Assembly (NCBI GenBank): GCA_963789535.1
Contig: CAWBKU010000005.1
Location: forward strand, 372,001-436,000
Direction: 5' to 3'
Length of the DNA stretch: 64,000 nt
Origin: CAVXHQ01 sp963789535
GTDB lineage: Bacteria > Pseudomonadota > Alphaproteobacteria > Rhodobacterales > Rhodobacteraceae
The position numbers and the translations under genes were made by a program. This document shows positions 42,967 through 51,800 of the stretch, in pieces (the first letter of the stretch is position 1; the number at the start of each line of letters is the position of its first letter). The notes beneath the pieces are model-generated. The model ran no database searches and had not been told where the DNA came from. It saw only the letters and a list, made by a program, of their open reading frames with translations.

Positions 42967-44282
42967 ATTTTCACCGTGGACTTGTATCGGAAGGTGCGAC
43001 TGGCCTGTGCTGAGGGCATGAGCCAGCGCGAGGCAGCGCGTCATTTCAACATCTCGCGCGACAGCGTTGGCAAGATGATGGCGTTCTCGGTTCCGCCCGG
43101 CTATCGGCGGACGGCCCCGGTCAAGCGGCCAAAGCTGGATGCCTTCACCGGGATCATCGACGGCTGGCTGGAGGGAGATCGCGAGGTCCATCGCAAACAG
43201 CGACACACGGCGCAGCGCGTATTCGAGCGGCTGCGCGACGAGCAAGGGTTCACCGGCGGCTATACGATCGTGAAGGACTACATGCGGGAGCGCGAACGGC
43301 GCGGCCGAGATGTTCGTGCCCTTGGCGCATCCACCCGGACATGCCCAAGCCGACTTCGGCGAAGCGGTAGTCATCATAGGCGGCGTCGAGCAGAAGGCGC
43401 ATTTCTTCGTCATGGTCGCCATTGGAGCGCCATTGGTCCGAGCGACAATGGCGACGCCGCACAGCGATGCCTGTTACGTCCGGGTTTATCCGGCGGCGAC
43501 AGCGGAAGCCTGGGTGGATGGCCACGTTCACGCCTTCGCGTTCTTCGGCAAGGTGCCCGCGTCGGTCCTATACGACAACGACCGCTGCCTGGTGGCGAAG
43601 ATCCTGCCGCCCTCCCGGCAGATTGCTTCGCAATCGCCTGCCGGGCAATGGATGGAACGCGTCAGCGGGCGACGCTGTTCAGCGCGTTCCTGTCGCACTA
43701 CCTGTTCCGCGACCGCTATGGCCGCCCCGGCAAGGGCAACGACAAGGGCAATGCGGAGGGATTGGTCGGCTATTCCCGCCGCAACTTCATGGTGCCGATC
43801 CCGCGGTTTGCGACCTGGGACGCGTTCAACGCCTACCTGGAGGATCAGTGCCACAGGCGCCAAGCGGATGTCCTGCGCGGCCAATCCGAGACGATCGGTC
43901 AACGGCTGGCGCGGGATATGACTGCGATGTCCGACTTTCCGGCGGCGCCGTTCGATGCCTGCGATCAGACTACGGGGCGGGTCAGCTCTCAGGCATTGAT
44001 GCGCTGCAAGACCAACGATTACTCGGTCCCCGGTCGCTTATGGCCACCGCGATGTCTGGATCAGAGGATAGGTCGGCGAGGTCGTGATCGGCTGCGGTGG
44101 CGAGAGTGAGCCACGAGGTCGCCACCGGTTCGAGACCCGTGGCAAACGCGCGCCATCCCCGCTGCTACGACCGCGAGGACATGGTCTTCGATCCGGTGCA
44201 TTACCCCTACCTGCCGCGTGCGGATGTCGCGACCACGTCCGTGGCCAGCTACATGTCCCTGCTGTCGGGAGAAGCAGCATGA
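42967..44282 (+). pseudogene. istA: IS21-family IstA transposase, multiply broken
   Basis: The protein begins FTVDLYRKVRLACAEGMSQR with the usual IstA helix-turn-helix, but its start is ATT or a downstream GTG. A one-base loss at about 43309 shifts the frame before MFVPLAHPPGHAQADFGEA. A 41-bp hairpin sequence interrupts it at 43610 (between KILP and DGTRQRATL). Near 44078 another shift follows NDYSVP. Finally, an internal deletion joins MVFDPVHY to PYLPRADVATTSVASYMSLL, losing about 80 residues through a shared TACC. No functional product is possible. Confidence 0.85.
43610..43650 (+). repeat. 41-bp hairpin element, copy B, inside istA
   Basis: Folds as CCCGGCAG-ATTGC-TTC-GCAAT-CGC-CTGCCGGG with a tail CAATG, 39 of 41 bases identical to the copy at 14058. 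Removing it exactly gives CTGCCG-GATGGAACG, restoring the expected Pro-Asp-Gly-Thr of IstA. The downstream flank GATGG is shared with copy A. Confidence 0.8.
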
Positions 44283-45517
44283 CCGTGCCGTCACAGGTGA
44301 CGACCTGGCGGCGTCTGCACCGTGAGGGGAAGTTGGTCCCGATCACGGCCTCGCCAATGTTCGTGCCGCTGATGCTGGAAGATCCTGAGACTGGGTTTTC
44401 CCAAGGTGCGCCTGAACCAGCTGCCGACCCGGAACCGGGGCTTTCGGAACGGATCGAGATCGAGGTCGGCGGTGGTCTGCCGACCGAGGCCACCATCGCC
44501 CACGTCCTCGTCTCGAAGTATTCTGAGCATCTTCCCCTGTATCGCCAGGCGCAGGTCATGGCGCGGCACGGGCTGTCCATCGATCGCTCCACGCTGGCCG
44601 ACTGGGTCGGCCGCGCCGCTTTCCACCTCGCCCCGGTGGTGGAGCGGATGGCCGAGTTGCTGAAACACTCCAGCAAGCTGTTCATGGATGAAACGACGGC
44701 CCCGGTGCTCGATCCGGGCCGGGGCAGAACCAAGACCGGTTACCTCTGGGCGATGCTGCGGGACGACCGACCGTGGGGTGGGGGCGACCCGCCCGGCGTA
44801 GTCTTTACCTACGCACCGGGCCGCGGCGGTGCCCATGCGGAACGAATGCTGGAAGGGTTCGAGGGTGTGCTCCAGGTCGACGGCTACGGCGGCTACAACC
44901 GATTGGCCGATGATCGGCGCGAGCGTGGAGCGCCGCTCAGGCTCGCCTATTGCTGGGCCCATGCCCGCCGCGAAATCATCAAGGCCACGCCGAAGGCGGG
45001 ATCGCCGATCGCCGAGGAGACCCTGAAGCGCATCGCGGCACTCTACGGCATTGAGAAGGAGATCCGTGGCCTCGATCCCGAAAAGCGCCGGGCCGTGCGC
45101 CAGGATCGGTCTGTGCCGCTGCTCGACGATCTCGAGGCCTGGCTTCGAGCCCAGGCCGCGCGACTGTCGCGCAAGTCCGAGATGGGCAAGGCGTTGGCCT
45201 ACATCCTGACCCGCTGGAAAGGGCTGACCCTCTTTTGCGCAGACGGCCAGGTTGAGATGGACAGCAACCTCGTCGAGAACCAGATCCGGCCGCTGGCCCT
45301 TAGTCGCAAGAACGCCCTGTTCGCCGGCCACGATGAAGGCGCGCAGAACTGGGCCCGGATCGCCTCGCTCATCGCCACCTGCAAGATGAAAGGCGTCGAG
45401 CCCTTCGCCTACCTGCGTGCCACCCTCCAATCCATCGCCGCGGGGCATCCCCACGCCGACCTAGACGACCTCCTGCCGTGTGCCTTCCACAAGACCGCAG
45501 TCAAAGCCGCAGCTTAA
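44279..45517 (+). CDS. Chimeric IS66 protein: TnpA segment fused in frame to TnpC
   Basis: 412 residues from ATG 44279, which is the former istB start codon with its GGGAGAAG ribosome site. Residues about 3-65 are TnpA (PSQVTTWRRLHREGKLVPIT to IEIEVGGG), identical to the copy at 48091. From LPTEATIAHVLVSK onward the protein is TnpC, with MDETTAPVLD, LQVDGYGGYNRL, MDSNLVENQIRPLA for the DDE residues and the natural C-terminus. An internal deletion removed the TnpA end, TnpB and the TnpC zinc region. The result is a long intact frame that could be translated, but transposition activity is doubtful. Confidence 0.75.
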   Translation: MTVPSQVTTWRRLHREGKLVPITASPMFVPLMLEDPETGFSQGAPEPAADPEPGLSERIEIEVGGGLPTEATIAHVLVSKYSEHLPLYRQAQVMARHGLSIDRSTLADWVGRAAFHLAPVVERMAELLKHSSKLFMDETTAPVLDPGRGRTKTGYLWAMLRDDRPWGGGDPPGVVFTYAPGRGGAHAERMLEGFEGVLQVDGYGGYNRLADDRRERGAPLRLAYCWAHARREIIKATPKAGSPIAEETLKRIAALYGIEKEIRGLDPEKRRAVRQDRSVPLLDDLEAWLRAQAARLSRKSEMGKALAYILTRWKGLTLFCADGQVEMDSNLVENQIRPLALSRKNALFAGHDEGAQNWARIASLIATCKMKGVEPFAYLRATLQSIAAGHPHADLDDLLPCAFHKTAVKAAA

Positions 45518-45607
45518 ACGTAACTGTCCGGGCTCGCTGCTCTGACGGCGGCGTCTGCCCGTCGATAGTGTCCACTAAGGGATAGTGGACATTATCGGGG
45601 TCGTAGG

Positions 45608-45988
45608 GTGTCGAAGCGGCGCAAGCGCAGGATCTGGAGCGACGACGAGAAGCGGGCGATCTGCGAGCAGACGCGGGTGGCGGGCGTGTCGGTCAGCCAG
45701 GTCGCGCGGCGCTACGACGTCAATGCGAACTTGGTTTTCACGTGGCTGCGCGATGCACGATTTGCCGCTGTCGGCACTGTAGCCGACGAGCCCGCGGTCG
45801 AGCCGCATGGCTTCCTGCCGGTTCAGATCGTCAATCAGCCACAAAGCGAAGATCTGGCGTCAGTGTCCGATCCGACGCCTGCGCCTGGCACGATCGAGAT
45901 CGACGTCGCGGGCGGCCATCGGCTGCGGATCGTCGGGACTTACGACCCCGAGGCGCTGGCCCGGCTGATCCGGGGTCTGTCGGGATGA
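45608..45988 (+). CDS. tnpA: IS66 accessory protein TnpA
   Basis: 126 residues from GTG 45608. The N-terminal helix-turn-helix (KRRIWSDDEKRAICEQTRVA, SVSQVARRYDVNANLVFTWL) is that of IS66 TnpA. The C-terminus IEIDVAGGHRLRIVG is typical. The stop overlaps the tnpB start (ATGA at 45985). Confidence 0.92.
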   Translation: MSKRRKRRIWSDDEKRAICEQTRVAGVSVSQVARRYDVNANLVFTWLRDARFAAVGTVADEPAVEPHGFLPVQIVNQPQSEDLASVSDPTPAPGTIEIDVAGGHRLRIVGTYDPEALARLIRGLSG

Positions 45989-46332
45989 TCCCCGTTCCGT
46001 CGAACACGCGGGTCTGGCTGGCGGCGGGGGTGACCGACATGCGGCGCGGGTTCACGACGCTGGCCGCGCAGGCGGAGGAGACGCTGAAGCTGGATCCGTT
46101 CGTGGGCCACATGTTCGTCTTCCGGGGGCGGCGCGGCGATCTGGTCAAGATCATCTGGTGGGACGGCCAGGGCGCATGCCTGTTCTCCAAGCGCCTGGAG
46201 ACGGGCCGGTTCGTCTGGCCGTCGGCGAAGGAGGGCAAGATCTCTCTGACGGCGGCGCAGTTGGCGATGCTCCTGGAGGGCATCGACTGGCGACAGCCGC
46301 AGCGCAGCTGGAAGCCGCTCAGAGCGGGATAA
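45985..46332 (+). CDS. tnpB: IS66 accessory protein TnpB
   Basis: 115 residues: VWLAAGVTDMRRGFTTLAAQ followed by GHMFVFRGRRGDLVKIIWWD and GQGACLFSKRLE, the standard TnpB (Orf2) pattern. Intact here, while the copy at 4254-4443 keeps only the last 63 residues. Confidence 0.93.
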   Translation: MIPVPSNTRVWLAAGVTDMRRGFTTLAAQAEETLKLDPFVGHMFVFRGRRGDLVKIIWWDGQGACLFSKRLETGRFVWPSAKEGKISLTAAQLAMLLEGIDWRQPQRSWKPLRAG

Positions 46333-46391
46333 TCTGGCAAGGCGCGCGCATCGAGGATTCCCGTCAGGCTCATAATTTGCTATGTTCTGGC

Positions 46392-47891
46392 ATGCTCTAC
46401 ACCGCCCGATCCCTGCCGGAAGATCCCGACGAACTACGTCACTTCACGGCCCTGCTTCTGGCCGAGGTTAAGTCGCAGGCGATGCTGATCATGAAGCTCC
46501 AGCATCAGCTTGCCGGTCACCGCAACTCCCGGTTCGGCACCTCGTCGGAGACCATCGAGCAGCTTCAGCTGGCGCTCGAGGCGACCGAGATCTCGATCGC
46601 GAAGATGACGGCGAAGCTGCGGCTTCCCGACGAGGAGCCCAAGGACAAGCCGAAGCGCCGCCCGATCCCGGATCACATTCCGCGGATGGAAGTCGAACTC
46701 ACCACCGGCGACGATGACTGCGCCCAGTGCGGCGGCGTGCTGCGTCGCTTGGGCGAGGACGTGACCGAGGAACTCGAGTATGTGCCCGGGCGGTTCATCG
46801 TGAACCGCATCGTGCGACCGCGCTTCGCGTGTTCCGGCTGCGAAGCTTTCACCCAGGCGTCCCTGCCATCCCGCCCCATTGAGCGTGGACGCCCCGGTCC
46901 TGGCCTGCTCGCCCACGTTCTGGTCAACAAATACGCCGATCATCTGCCGCTCTACCGCCAGAGCCAGATCTTCGAGCGTGATGGGCTCGACATCGACCGT
47001 TCGACGCTGGCGGACTGGGTGGGGAAGAGCACCGCGCTACTCGAGCCGCTGGCGGACGCCATCGGCCGGCACGTCTTGGCCGGACAGGCGATCTTCGCGG
47101 ACGACACGCCCGTCCGGATGCTGGCACCCGGCACCGGCAAGACGGCCACGGCACGGCTCTGGGCCTATGCGCGAGATGAGCGACCCTGGGGCGGTGCCGC
47201 ACCGCCCGCCAGCTGGTATCGGTTCTCGCCGGATCGGAAGGGTCAGCATCCGAAGGACCATCTCGCCGACTACCGCGGCTGGATGCATGCCGACGGTTAC
47301 GCCGGGTTCGAGGACATCTACCGGTCCGGCGACATCCGCGAGGTCGCCTGCATGGCCCATGTCAGGCGCAAGTTCGTCGACGTTCATCGGGTCCAGGGCT
47401 CGGCCATCGCCGAGGAGGCCATCGCGCGCATCGCCCAACTCTACGGCGTCGAGAAGGAGGTGAGAGCCTCGCCCCCGGATAGGCGCGTCGAGATCCGGCA
47501 GGCCAAGGCGGTGTCGATCTTCGACGACCTCGAGGCCTGGCTGCACCTCCAGCTGCCATCAATCTCCGGCAAGTCGCCGCTGGCCGTGGCGATCCGCTAC
47601 GCCCTGACCCGCATGAAGCGGCTCCGGCCCTATCTCGATTGTGGGGTCCTGGAGCTGGACAACAACACGGCCGAACGTGCGATGCGCTCCGTCGCGATCG
47701 GTCGGAAGAACTACCTCTTCGTCGGCTCGCTCACCGGCGGCCGCGCCGCTGCCATCGCCTATACCCTCATCGAGACCGCCAAGCTCAACGGTGTCGATCC
47801 GCAGGCTTGGCTCGCCGATACCCTCGCCCGCATCCCCGACTACAAGATCACCCGCGTGGACGACCTGCTGCCGTGGAACCGGCCGAAGTAG
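46392..47891 (+). CDS. tnpC: IS66 transposase TnpC
   Basis: 499 residues from ATG 46392, identical in sequence to the protein at 2695-4194. Zinc-binding N-terminal region and complete DDE domain (ADDTPVRML, MHADGYAGFE, ELDNNTAERAM) are present. With intact tnpA and tnpB and both inverted ends, this copy should be mobile. Confidence 0.93.
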   Translation: MLYTARSLPEDPDELRHFTALLLAEVKSQAMLIMKLQHQLAGHRNSRFGTSSETIEQLQLALEATEISIAKMTAKLRLPDEEPKDKPKRRPIPDHIPRMEVELTTGDDDCAQCGGVLRRLGEDVTEELEYVPGRFIVNRIVRPRFACSGCEAFTQASLPSRPIERGRPGPGLLAHVLVNKYADHLPLYRQSQIFERDGLDIDRSTLADWVGKSTALLEPLADAIGRHVLAGQAIFADDTPVRMLAPGTGKTATARLWAYARDERPWGGAAPPASWYRFSPDRKGQHPKDHLADYRGWMHADGYAGFEDIYRSGDIREVACMAHVRRKFVDVHRVQGSAIAEEAIARIAQLYGVEKEVRASPPDRRVEIRQAKAVSIFDDLEAWLHLQLPSISGKSPLAVAIRYALTRMKRLRPYLDCGVLELDNNTAERAMRSVAIGRKNYLFVGSLTGGRAAAIAYTLIETAKLNGVDPQAWLADTLARIPDYKITRVDDLLPWNRPK

Positions 47892-47974
47892 AGCAGTCAG
47901 CCCGGACGGTTACGCTTAAACCGCAAACGACTGGGCAAGATCGGCAGCGACTATGGGGATGAACCGTCGCTTAC

Positions 47975-48094
47975 GGAATGAGGGTCGAGCCGCAACTCGT
48001 TCTGGACGGTGGCGGCGAGTCCATCGTGCCCGCGACGGAAGTCGACTGGCCGCATGGCGATCACGATCGGCAGCCGCTGACCCGGCAAAATCAT
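47975..48094 (-). pseudogene. tnpB: IS66 TnpB, N-terminal fragment
   Basis: From ATG 48094 (overlapping the tnpA stop) it reads MILPGQRLPIVIAMRPVDFR and RGHDGLAATVQNELRLDPHS, the TnpB opening, then runs into the inverted end of the adjacent IS66 at 47974 and stops shortly after. Confidence 0.8.
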
Positions 48095-48513
48095 GGACGA
48101 GCCGCGCGCAGCGCTATCGCGATCTCGGCGATCCGCGCCGTGGGCATGGAGGATGGGAGCCGCATCACCACCCCACCGCCGACCTCGATCTCGATCCGTT
48201 CCGAAAGCCCCGGTTCCGGGTCGGCAGCTGGTTCAGGCGCACCTTGGGAAAACCCAGTCTCAGGATCTTCCAGCATCAGCGGCACGAACATTGGCGAGGC
48301 CGTGATCGGGACCAACTTCCCCTCACGGTGCAGACGCCGCCAGGTCGTCACCTGTGACGGCATCCGCCGATGCCGCCGCGCGACATCACCGACCATCGCC
48401 CCGGGTGCGTGGCTCTCGGCCACGATCCGCAGCTTCGATTCGGGCGACCAAGTCCGCCGCCCGCTCCCGCGATCCTCCAGAACCTCGTAGCGCCCCGCAA
48501 ACCCATCCGACAT
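48091..48513 (-). CDS. tnpA: IS66 accessory protein TnpA (second IS66 type)
   Basis: About 140 residues from ATG 48513, MSDGFAGRYEVLEDRGSGRR, followed by WSPESKLRIVAESHAPGAMV (helix-turn-helix) and the TnpA C-terminal IEIEVGGGVVMRLPSS. An in-frame ATG at 48537 is also possible. The gene is intact, but its partner tnpB is cut. Confidence 0.83.
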   Translation of the reverse strand: MSDGFAGRYEVLEDRGSGRRTWSPESKLRIVAESHAPGAMVGDVARRHRRMPSQVTTWRRLHREGKLVPITASPMFVPLMLEDPETGFSQGAPEPAADPEPGLSERIEIEVGGGVVMRLPSSMPTARIAEIAIALRAARP

Positions 48514-48893
48514 CGCACACCCCGGCTCCCGCTCCATGCCGCAGGAATAGGCCGGGAACCGAGGCCGCGACGAGATCAGAAGGCAATGGGGCGTGGGCCT
48601 CGCTTACAACACACCCAGCCTAAGCAACCTAGCTGGCCACCTACGGGCCCGCAATACGCCGCGTTAGGCCGAGGGGCAATAGGATGCATAAGTTCACATA
48701 GCCTGGCTGGCTCTTCAGTTCAAAATTTCAGCTAGCTTTGCCGAATCCCACCAAAGCTACCTACGGGCCGAAAGTTCCTCGTATGTCAGCAGCGGCAGGA
48801 AGGGCGGGAAGTGTGAATTCGCTGCACGTGCGAACACACAGGCCCAGCGACGAAAATGCGGTCATTCCCGAAGAACTAAGGTCAATGCGTAGT

Positions 48894-51800
48894 TCAGGTA
48901 TTCGATCTATGCCCACGACGTACGAGATCGATGACAACGATCTTGACCACTTCAACGGCTGGCCTATCATGGGCGATCGAGTGCCAGTATTCTTGTAAGG
49001 CTTCTTCGAGTCCGTCGAGTTCAACTAAGCGACCTTCAATTTGCCACCTGCGCTCAGGTGCGCGTCCTTGCCACACCAGAAGCATGACACCGCGGCCTCC
49101 GCCTTCATCTCGGAGGTAGTCTCCCGCGAGTTGGTTCCGGAGTCGCTCGCATAGGTCCGGTCCTGACCAACCATTGTCGAGTAGCTTCAATTCGATTGGG
49201 ACTGATGTGAGGCCCGGCCTCTGGACCCAGATGTCGGGTCGCTGCGCATTAGGCATCTCGTTTTCCTGCGCACAACTGTATCGACCATTCGCTAGATTAT
49301 TTAAGCGGCCGGTTATGAGATTTCTCATCTCTGTTTCGGCCTCCACACGCTGCCATGTCCGGCTCGGACTGTCGTCGCCGTCTTCCAACCACGACCGAAT
49401 ATCGGTCACCCGCTGAATGACAATTGAAAAAAGTTGGGCGTTCGTTGCTGGCGTCATCAACTGATCAGTGTCGAACTCGCGCAACTGAACGTCTGACCAG
49501 TCCTCGATGTCGCCGTCCTTTTCGGCACGTTCGCACGCCAAACGGAGCATCCAAGCGCGAGATGACTCGTTCGGATGATCCTCGGCCAACTCCCATAGGG
49601 CGAGGTATGTCTCCTTTCCGCGGATATCGCAAAGCGCTTTGAATAGTCCGTCGCGCGCATCCTGAGCATCGTCGCGCAGGCCGGGCGAATAAACGCCGCG
49701 TCCAGCCCGATTGATGTCCGTCTCTACCGTGATGTGCTGATTCATCAGTATATACAGGCGCTTGAGGTGAGCCGGTGTACGATGACTTTCGTGTCCAGTC
49801 CCGAGGTTCTCGCTGCGGCGACTTCCAAGCAGCTCGGTGATGAAATGCTGCGCGCCCGTTGATGCCTCACCGGCAGGCAGTGAGCCAAGCCACCCTTCCA
49901 GATGCGCGATCGCCTCATCAGCGTCGATGTCGACCCAAACCGCGAGCCATTTCGCATGCTCGGCGATGGAAGACTGCACTTCCAACTTTGCGCGGGCGAG
50001 AGCAGAAAGCCGGGCGCTATCAGCCGTGCTGTTTGCAATGAAGATCGCCTTGCGGAGCACATCTGCGTCGCGTGCGTTGTTCGCCTCCAGCCAATCAATG
50101 ACCCACTCCGCGATATCCGCGTGCAGCCACGGCGCGTAGTACACGATGTCATGGAGCATGTAGGACCGCGGCGCAACCTCGCGTTCGAGGTCCCAAGCAA
50201 GTTCCCGGAGCATCGCGTCGGAAACGATCTCAGGGCGATCACGATAGGCTTTTTCCAGCCAGGTCGGGAAGCCGTTCAGTTCCCATGGCACATAGCGCAT
50301 AGCGAGACGTAGCTCCTCGTCACTTAGTTGTGTCGGGAACTCAGCGACCAAGCCGGCTTCCATCTCAAGGCCTGCGAGACCGAAGATAAGGTTGCTCGGA
50401 ACTCCGGTTGTATCTTGCCCATCGGAGGCGAGCGCAGGGCTGTAGTGGCGCCAGTGGTCAATGGCGGCATCTCGGTATGCTATGGCAACGTTTTCACTGA
50501 ATGTCTCGGTGAGGCTACTCCAATTGTCACCTCGCCACCGGTTGCTTTCGGCATTCTGGGCAGCTTCCATCAGATATAACTGATTGTACGTCATTTGGCC
50601 GGGATCGACGTCTTTCGGGCGTCGAACGAGGTTCGGGTTGGCCTTGAGTTCCTCAATCCAACGACAACGACGCTCAGCGGCTACAGCACTTTTTCTCTCA
50701 CGTTTCCGCCGAGCCTTAGCAAAACGCTCGTCCATGGCCCGCTGCTGTTTCGTGGGCTTCCAGTTTATCAGGCTTTCAAGGTGTTCTGCCAAGGACGGGT
50801 TGCCTTCGACGAGGCTCCGCAGCCGGCCCAAGGCCTCGTCTGGGAGTTCAAAGTCTTTGACCAAGCGGAAGGCAAGTGTGACCGCAACGAGCTTATCGTC
50901 ATCGTGTTCGCGATTCAGGATAAATGACAGTACGCGATCGAAATCGGCATCCCTGTACCGGCAACAATCATAATGCAACGCCCGGAACGGATCGGTCAGG
51001 CGCGCGCCCCCGGTCTCCTCGCGTCGTGTCCGTTCGGCAGAAATCGCGGACCAGAAGACGGCATCGTTGAGATCGGGCCAGTCCGGCACCGCCTCCTGAA
51101 GGCGCTTGGCATGATCACTTAGATCGACATCATGCCAGAAGAGGGCCGAGGAAACCTTGTGCAAGATAGCGACAGTGCTATCCTCGAGCGCGTGTGGAGA
51201 TCGCGCGCCGACAAGTCGCTCGACGCCATGAGCCGCCGCGCTGAGAAGCCAGTTCTGTTCTCGCGAAATACGTTCACCTCCGCCATCAAGGTGAGGTCCC
51301 CGTGAGAGGATCTCGTTCAAAGCTTCGATCAACCTTGCCAGTTCCTGCTGGCCATCAGCGTGCTCGAGGTCGAAACCGTCCAGAAACCGATGAATGGCAC
51401 TTGACAACCCGGTCGTCTGGAAACGCTCGTATGGTGTCAGCCGCTCGATCATCGCAAGGACTCGATTGGTGGAGGCGCGATCGTGCGATGCGTTGCTTGC
51501 GATCTCCGCGGCGAGATGCCGATCCACAGGATTCTCGTCCCCGATAATTCGGTCCCAGAGCGCGTCGAGATCTTCTCTCGTTCCGGCCGTCGCAACGGCT
51601 CTCAACGCCGCAATCCGTGCGTAGCGACCTCTACCGCTGTCGACGGCGATATTCGCCATCGGTCTGACGCAAGCCGTCATTTCGCCTTGCCAGGCCAGTC
51701 TTCCAAGGAAAAATAGTGCGGAGTCGTTCTCACGATACTCATCGGTCAACCGCAGGACATCATCAGAGAGGTCGCCTTCGGCGATCCGCTCGATGGCGTC

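Larger units (their letters stand above)
42852..44282 (+). mobile_element. IS21-family remnant
   Basis: The left end TGTCAGTTGAGAACGG at 42852 is typical of IS21 elements. Only istA remains, with a frameshift, a 41-bp hairpin insertion and an internal deletion. At 44279-44282 the ATGA that would overlap istA stop and istB start is present, but istB is replaced from about 44283 by IS66 sequence. Confidence 0.8.
45520..47913 (+). mobile_element. IS66-family element, complete copy 2
   Basis: 2394 bp. Left end GTAACTGTCCGGGCTCGCTG at 45520 and right end, read inward from 47913, GTAACCGTCCGGGCTGACTG. It is flanked by a perfect 8-bp duplication GCTTAAAC (45512-45519 and 47914-47921), the length expected for IS66, so this is a direct recent insertion. 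It carries intact tnpA, tnpB and tnpC, and is the probable parent type of the truncated copy at 2673-4443. Confidence 0.95.
44283..47974 (+). mobile_element. IS66-family element, internally deleted and interrupted by another IS66
   Basis: Contains the TnpA-TnpC fusion, whose stop codon is where the complete IS66 at 45520-47913 is inserted (target GCTTAAAC). The element continues at 47922 and ends at 47974 with a right inverted repeat that reads inward GTAAGCGACGGTTCATCC. The left end is lost at the IS21 junction. Confidence 0.78.
47975..48607 (-). mobile_element. IS66-family element, left part, opposite orientation
   Basis: The left inverted end, read inward from 48607, is GTAAGCGAGGCCCACGCC; tnpA is intact and tnpB is cut after about 40 codons at 47975, where the right end of the neighbouring IS66 element abuts. 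Its tnpA is identical over the shared 180 bases to the TnpA part of the chimera at 44279, so both derive from the same IS66 type. Confidence 0.78.

Noticed and set aside
2673..47913. Composite transposon bounded by the two inverted IS66 copies
   Set aside because: The bases outside the outer ends differ (GAACTGGC left of 2673, GCTTAAAC right of 47913), and copy 2 has its own perfect 8-bp duplication on both sides, so it inserted alone.
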